Below the pieces are notes generated by a model, which did no database searches, had not been told where the DNA came from, and saw nothing but the letters and a program-made list of their open reading frames with translations. The translations under genes and the position numbers were made by a program. Below are positions 23,044 to 27,799 of a stretch of 27,799 bases of DNA, piece by piece. Position 1 is the first letter of the stretch. Each line of letters begins with the position of its first letter. The stretch comes from Poronia punctata (Eukaryota > Ascomycota > Sordariomycetes > Xylariales > Xylariaceae), in assembly GCA_022579005.1 (NCBI GenBank), contig MU401814.1:1-27799 (forward strand). The letters are read 5' to 3'.

Positions 23044-23144
23044 GCACTGTTCTTGTTTTTAAATTCTTATAACTTTATATAACATAAAAGTATATTAATA
23101 TACTTAAGTATTAGACGCTAGATTTTTAAAAACAGGAATAGAGC
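23044..23144. mobile_element. Foldback or MITE-like inverted-repeat element, 101 bp
   Basis: The arm gcactgttcttgtttttaaa (23044-23063) matches the reverse complement of 23125-23144 at 17 of 20 positions; two of the three mismatches are transitions. Between the arms lies a perfect 18-bp palindrome, aagtatattaatatactt (23088-23105), nearly at the centre, so the whole unit can fold into a cruciform. The size and structure suit a miniature inverted-repeat element. Target duplications are not evident. Confidence 0.5.
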
Positions 23145-25199
23145 ATCTTAGCTATATATAATAGTAAGCAACACTTTAAGTTTTATTTTAAAAGTATTTT
23201 TAAATTATAAGTATTTTATTTATATAAAAGCAATAAATTAATTATATATAATAAAAGCTATGCTAAAGTAAAATTAAAAATAAAAAAGTAAAAAAAAATA
23301 AAAAGTTTTAAAAAAAGGTTATATAAGTATAGAAAAAAATTAAAAGTAAAAGTAAGTTTGTAAGTTTTTTTTAAAAGCAAAGCAGATTGTTTGCAACTTT
23401 TAAAATAAAATAAAAATCTTTTTTAAGTTTTTTTATATAATAAATTAAAGCAAAAAAGATATAATTTTTTTTTTTTGTTGCTAAAAGCTATAAGTATAAG
23501 TAAGTTAATTCTTACTTAGTTATTTATACTTATTTGCTTTTAAAATTAAATAGTTTTTAGTAGTTAACTTATTAGCCTAAGTAACTAATATTATATCTTA
23601 TACTTATAATTTATTAAATAAGCAAGCCTTATTAAAACCTATTATTAAATTTTTTTTTAAAGTAAAAAAAAAAAAAAGCAGTATAGCTAGTTTTTCTTTA
23701 TTAACGTTTTTTTTTTATTAGTTTTGTTTTTTTACTTTTTTTTTATTACTTTATTTACTTAATATTAATAAAACACTTTATTATACTGCTTTTAAGACTT
23801 TTAAAAATTAATTTATTTAAGGTTGCTATAAACATATAAATAAGTAACAATTTTAGTACTAATATTATATATATACAATAGTTACTAAAGTTGCTAAATA
23901 AGCTAAATAAGGCTTAGCTAGTTACTAAAGTAAATAAAAAAACTGTTTTTAGCTTAAAATAGCAAAAAGTAAAGGCGTTTTATTAATTTTGTTATAATAA
24001 AGCAAAAGCTAATAATAAATAAATGCTTAGCGCTTTATAAATTAAAGTTGTTAGCAATATTATATAAAAATACTATATTTAGTAGCTAGTATACTTGTTT
24101 TTTTATATTACTAGCAGTGCTTTAAGGCATATTGTTAAAATTGTTAAGGATTTAGCAAAATAAGATAATTTTAAAGCAAAACCAATTTATATTAAAAGCA
24201 AAAATAGCAAGCTATAAAGTAAATATTTTATATATTTATTATAAAATTAATATAAATATAAAGCCTTTTTAATTTAATAAAAAAAGCTACTAAACGTTAT
24301 GCTTTATACTTAATATAAAAGGCGTTTTATTAAATTTAACATAAAGAGCTAGTTTAGTATATAGCTGTTTTTTAAGTACGTGTTTAATTTTAAGCTTTAA
24401 AGCAGTTTTTATAGTAATTGTGCTTTTATAATCTAAAGCGCATTATATACCTTTTATAACGTTAGCAAAAAACTATTTAAAATTTAGCATCTTATAGTAT
24501 TTTAGCTAACTAAAAACTTTAAGTTTATTATTAGCTTTATAAAGTGCTTACTTTTTTTTACTTTTATATTAAACGCTTTTATAAAGCTAACTTATAAACA
24601 GTTTTTTAATTAAAGTTTTAAAAGCAATTTTTAGTAAGCATATATAGTATTAAAGCAAAAAAGCAAAAAAATATTATAATATAAAAAGTATAGCGTTAAT
24701 TTTTTATATATAATATAAGCAAACAAGTTTTAAAAAGTATTAAGTTATTTTTTTAATAGCTTTAATTAGCTAATTAATAAAAAATAAAATAGTAATAAAT
24801 ATAAAGAAAAGAGAAAAACAAGCAAAGTATAAATTATTACTAGCAAGCAAGCTATTAATTTTAAACTATAAATAAAAAAATAAATAAAAAAAAATAAAAA
24901 TATAAAACAAGTTTATAAAAAAAAAAAAAACAAAAAAACTAGGTAAAAAGCTAGCATAATATTTAAATATAGTTAGCTTAACTTTTTTTTTAAAAGTTAT
25001 AGCTTTTAAAAAGCTAAGCTAAAGAACTTATTATATAAGTAATATTAGCTAAGCTTTTAAAAAAAGGACGTGTTATAAATAAAGGCATTTACGTAATTTT
25101 GCATTATAATAGCCTTATAAACACACTTAATAGCTACTGTGTTAATGTTTATTTGCTTAAAAAAGCTATTAATATAAGCATAATTTTTATAAAAATTTA
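23145..25199. other. AT-rich degraded DNA, no gene recognised
   Basis: Mostly A-rich on the top strand between 24800 and 24960 with many short A runs. I found no frame, repeat or RNA that I can support. Confidence 0.45.
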
Positions 25200-26526
25200 A
25201 AGCAAAGTTATTATTTATTATAAAGCCTTTAAAACTAACTTATTAAGGGGTTTGTTTTTTTTAATAACATGCTTAGTAATTTAAAGGTTTAGGTTAAGGT
25301 CTTTTAGTGCTAGTATTTCTTATTATCTTTATAAAAAACTTAAAGTTGCTTTATAAAATAGTAGTTATTTACTTTAAACTTTTTGTTTTTTTGCTTAACA
25401 AATTTATTTAAGCTTTTTAGTTGTTTATTTCTTAGGTCTTTTTTTTAAGTTAATTTTAGTATGTTTTCTAGCACTTTTTGCTTTATAAAAGTTCTTATTA
25501 ATGTTTTTATAAATCTTTGCATATTTTTATCTTTTTTTAATATTTCTTTTTTATTAAATGTTTTTTTTTTATTTTTAAATATATTTTTTTTATTTTTTAA
25601 GTTTTTAACTTTATTTACCTAGTTAAAATTATTTGCTTTCTTTTCTTTATTTAGGTCTAGATTTAAGTCCTTTTTTTTTATAATAATACATGCCTTGTTT
25701 ATAATAGTACCTGCTTTATTGCTATATTTTATAAAAGCTTTTAATTTTTTATTAACATTATTAAAAAAACTTTTAAAATTAAAGCTCTTTATAGTTTTTT
25801 TTTAGTTTTTTAAAATATTAGTAAGGTTTGCTTTATTAAAATTATATTTTATATGCTTAAGCCTTTTTAAAAACTTATACAACTTTTTAAAATATAACTT
25901 AAAAAACTATAACTTAAAAGACTATAACAAGTTAATTATAGGAACCGGTAATATAGCTAAGCTATTTATGCTAAGTTATATATAAAGCATAAGCTTTAAC
26001 GCATGCTTAAAAACAGCAGGAGTTGCAAGGTTACTAGCTTTTTATAGCTTAGTTAATAGCTTTTTATTATTATTGCTAAAAGGAAAAGGGGGGCAGGTTA
26101 TTTTTTTTATAGCTAAAATAACCTTTATTAATTAAATTAAGGTTTATAAATTCTTTATAGTATTAATAACGTTAGCAAAAGTTAAAAAAACTGTTGTTAT
26201 TAGTATTAAACTTGTTATTATTAAATAATTTTAATAAAGTTAGGCTTTTTACTTAAAAAGACTTTTTACCCGGCTTAAAATTAAGTTATAAGGCTTAGTA
26301 TACTTAAAAAGCTATTTTTAGCTTTAATAAAATCTTAAAAGTTCTAGCCTTTGCTTATTTTAATTTTACCTTTATGCCTTTTTTAAGCTTAATTTTTATA
26401 GTTTTATTTTTAATATCTAGCTCTAACTCTAGCTCCGGCTTTTGCTCTAGTTTAATTTAAGTTTTTTTTGTTTTTACTTTAATATTACTTTTAACTTTAA
26501 TTTTTTTAAAAAAAAGTAAACAACAT
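25200..26526 (-). pseudogene. Decayed minus-strand coding region with Cys cluster and charged coiled-coil-like segment
   Basis: The best-preserved large relic after the copia RT. A short frame begins at ATG 26526. After a stop at 26457-26459, a 33-codon open stretch (26456-26358) reads IKLEQKPELELELDIKNKT. The same frame continues, with several stops but no net indel, to a Cys cluster (CNSCC at 26027-26013, and a further Cys at 26003-26001). In another frame, 25801-25448 gives 60 open codons, one TAG, then 57 more, Lys/Asn/Glu-rich, including KDLNLDLNKEKKANNFN and FNKKEILKKDKNMQRF. Acidic head, Cys cluster and charged helical tail suggest a Gag-like or transposon accessory protein; this is an inference from composition, and the family is not recognised. 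Confidence 0.45.
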
Positions 26527-27072
26527 TTATTTAGTTTTTTAAGTTTAATATTATTAAAAAGGTTTTTTTTTTTAATAAGTTTTTAGCTTTTAAGAGATTT
26601 TTATATATTTTATACTTTATATTAAAAAAAGTTTAAAAGTTATATAAAAGTATACTTTGTTTTTTTATATGCTTTTATACTAAGTTTAATAAAAATCTTT
26701 TTAATTTAGCAGCTTTTTTTAAACGTATAATATAAGTTTTTTAGCATTACTTTATAAATAATAATATTTAACTATTAGCTAACCTATAAATTATTAGTTT
26801 AATAATTATAGTTATAGTTTAAAAAAGTTAATTATTATATAATAAAGCAAAATACTTACTTAAATAACTTAATAAGTATAAGTAGCTTACTATTAAATTT
26901 ATAGCTTAAATGCTATTAAAGTTACTAAGACTTAAAAGCAATTTTTATATAAGTTAATACTTATAAACTTAATAGTATATAATTAAATTAAAATCTAGCA
27001 CAAATTTTTAAATATACTATTAAAACTATTAACTAGCTTTTAGCATTTAGCAATAAAAAAACAAGCATATAT
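26527..27072. other. AT-rich degraded DNA, no gene
   Basis: About 550 bases between the minus-strand relic and solo LTR 2. No frame, repeat partner or RNA gene was recognised. Confidence 0.5.
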
Positions 27073-27076
27073 ATAG
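27073..27076 (+). repeat. Target-site duplication ATAG, left side of solo LTR 2
   Basis: ATAG directly before the TGCGA end is repeated exactly as ATAG at 27377-27380, directly after the other end. Extending to five bases breaks the match, so the duplication is four bases. Confidence 0.75.
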
Positions 27077-27376
27077 TGCGACGTAATTAGCATGCATGCT
27101 AGTTACGCCTTACGTTATAAGGTAGCTACAAGACTAAAGGGGGCTAGCTTGATTTCTATTTTTATATATATAGCTATTATTTTCGCGTTGCTTTCTAAAC
27201 TTAGATACCTAGCTATTTATTGTATATATAATATACTAAGTTATGCTTTTTAAGATATTTTTATAAAGCTGTAATTAATGCAAAGCCTTTAAAACCTAGT
27301 TAATGCGTTTACTTTAGCTAGACCTTTTTTAGTATAAAGTTAAAGTAATTTTTAAAAATTTTTAATTTTTATTATA
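27077..27376 (+). mobile_element. Solo-LTR-like insertion, RIP-mutated copy, 300 bp
   Basis: Gapless partner of 10503-10802 with the same orientation and exact length. It begins TGCGACG; the other end now reads TTATTATA where copy 1 has TCATCGCA. By hand count, 49 of 300 positions differ and all are C to T or G to A relative to copy 1, lowering GC from 128 to 79 of 300. The first 78 bases carry one change and the remaining 222 carry 48. The frame open in copy 1 is interrupted here. It has its own 4-bp target duplication, so the two copies are independent insertions and not the two LTRs of one element. Confidence 0.75.
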
Positions 27377-27545
27377 ATAGTAATTTTACCTAAATATAAA
27401 ATTTATAAAAGTTTTTTTTTATAAGACAGACTATATAAAAAAAAAAAAAAGCTAAAAATTAATAATGCGCTTATATATATAAACGCGCACAAGCTAAAAG
27501 TGTAGTAAGTTTTTAATACTGCTAATATTTAACTAAAAAAACAAA

Positions 27546-27743
27546 AATAAGACACTAGCTTACTTTAAACCTTAAAAACTATAAAAATTAGCTAAAAGCC
27601 CTAGTACAAAAACGACGTATTATAAAAAAGCTTTAAAAATAACTAAGTTATCGCAGTTTAAAACTAAGCAGTAAAAGCTGCACAAATTAAGCTACAAAGC
27701 TAAGACTATAAAATATAACTTAGCTAGCTTACTACTTTTAATT
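27546..27743 (+). pseudogene. Reading-frame remnant at the window edge, family unknown
   Basis: Sixty-six codons on the plus strand with three internal TAA stops, ending at TAA 27744-27746. The longest open part reads KLAKSPSTKTTYYKKALKIT and continues through a Lys/Gln/Ser-rich sequence. The local sequence keeps more C and G than its surroundings. It may be the tail of a transposase or Gag-type protein, but no motif is diagnostic. It could continue beyond the window in another frame. Confidence 0.3.
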
Positions 27744-27799
27744 TAATAAAACTATAAAACTATAACCTAAAAAATACTTTTAATAGCAATTTAAAAAAA

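Noticed and set aside
10503..27376. The two 300-bp copies as the paired LTRs of a single 16.9-kb element
   Set aside because: Each copy has its own target duplication on both sides (ATAT and ATAG), which marks two separate insertions.
1..27799. A mitochondrial or other organelle genome as the source of the extreme AT content
   Set aside because: No rRNA, tRNA or respiratory genes can be seen, and the paired repeats show directional C-to-T and G-to-A decay together with retrotransposon remnants, which fits nuclear RIP.
1..27799. CRISPR arrays, tRNAs, rRNAs and riboswitches
   Set aside because: No regularly spaced repeats with unique spacers, no cloverleaf with a recognisable T-loop, and no rRNA-like conserved blocks were found on either strand.

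Overview
This window is a transposon graveyard from an AT-rich isochore, most likely of a filamentous ascomycete (Pezizomycotina). I find no intact protein-coding gene, tRNA, rRNA or CRISPR array. By eye, G+C is roughly a fifth of the bases. TpA is in great excess, and most remaining C and G sit in GC, AGC, GCT, ACT or AGT contexts. The cause can be read from an internal pair. Two copies of one 300-bp element (10503-10802 and 27077-27376) align without a gap and differ at 49 sites by hand count, and every difference is C to T or G to A going from the first copy to the second. That is the signature of repeat-induced point mutation (RIP), the fungal premeiotic defence against duplicated DNA. The taxon is an inference from this; no species marker is visible.

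Layout. 1-3900: two diverged copies of an approximately 0.8-kb repeat (A), the first copy of a 241-bp repeat (B), and a CTTT-type simple repeat. 3900-9700: degraded DNA holding B copy 2, two copies of an 84-bp repeat (C), a lysine-rich frame remnant, a 25-A homopolymer, and on the minus strand the clearest gene relic: a Ty1/copia-type reverse transcriptase at 8060-8967, in which the YxDD active site reads YINN. 10313-13771: two copies of an approximately 1.25-kb repeat (D). The first is interrupted by the 300-bp, 43% GC element at 10503-10802, which has TG...CA ends and a 4-bp target duplication and is best read as a solo LTR. The second copy of D still shows the empty site. A third copy of B and a 14-bp minisatellite lie just before it. 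13771-20600: degraded DNA with plus-strand frame remnants at 14.5-16.6 kb that I cannot assign. 20600-27000: mostly minus-strand remnants, including one frame of 118 codons broken by a single stop (25448-25801), a foldback element at 23044-23144 and an LTR fragment at 20616-20641. 27077-27376: the RIP-mutated second solo LTR, with its own ATAG target duplication. 27546-27743: a last unassigned frame remnant.

Nothing here works as a pathway. The genes are successive transposable elements inserted, duplicated, mutated and partly lost. The order that can be read is: repeat D was duplicated and decayed, then the solo-LTR family inserted into D copy 1 and at 27.1 kb, and afterwards the 27.1-kb copy took up to 49 transition mutations while the 10.5-kb copy stayed largely clean. 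I see no novel biological system. The points of interest are the mutation spectrum (5'-pyrimidine context, GpC largely spared), the protected first 78 bp of the mutated LTR, and protein-like frames that remain legible despite saturation with TAA and TAG. All similarity calls were made by eye from the sequence.
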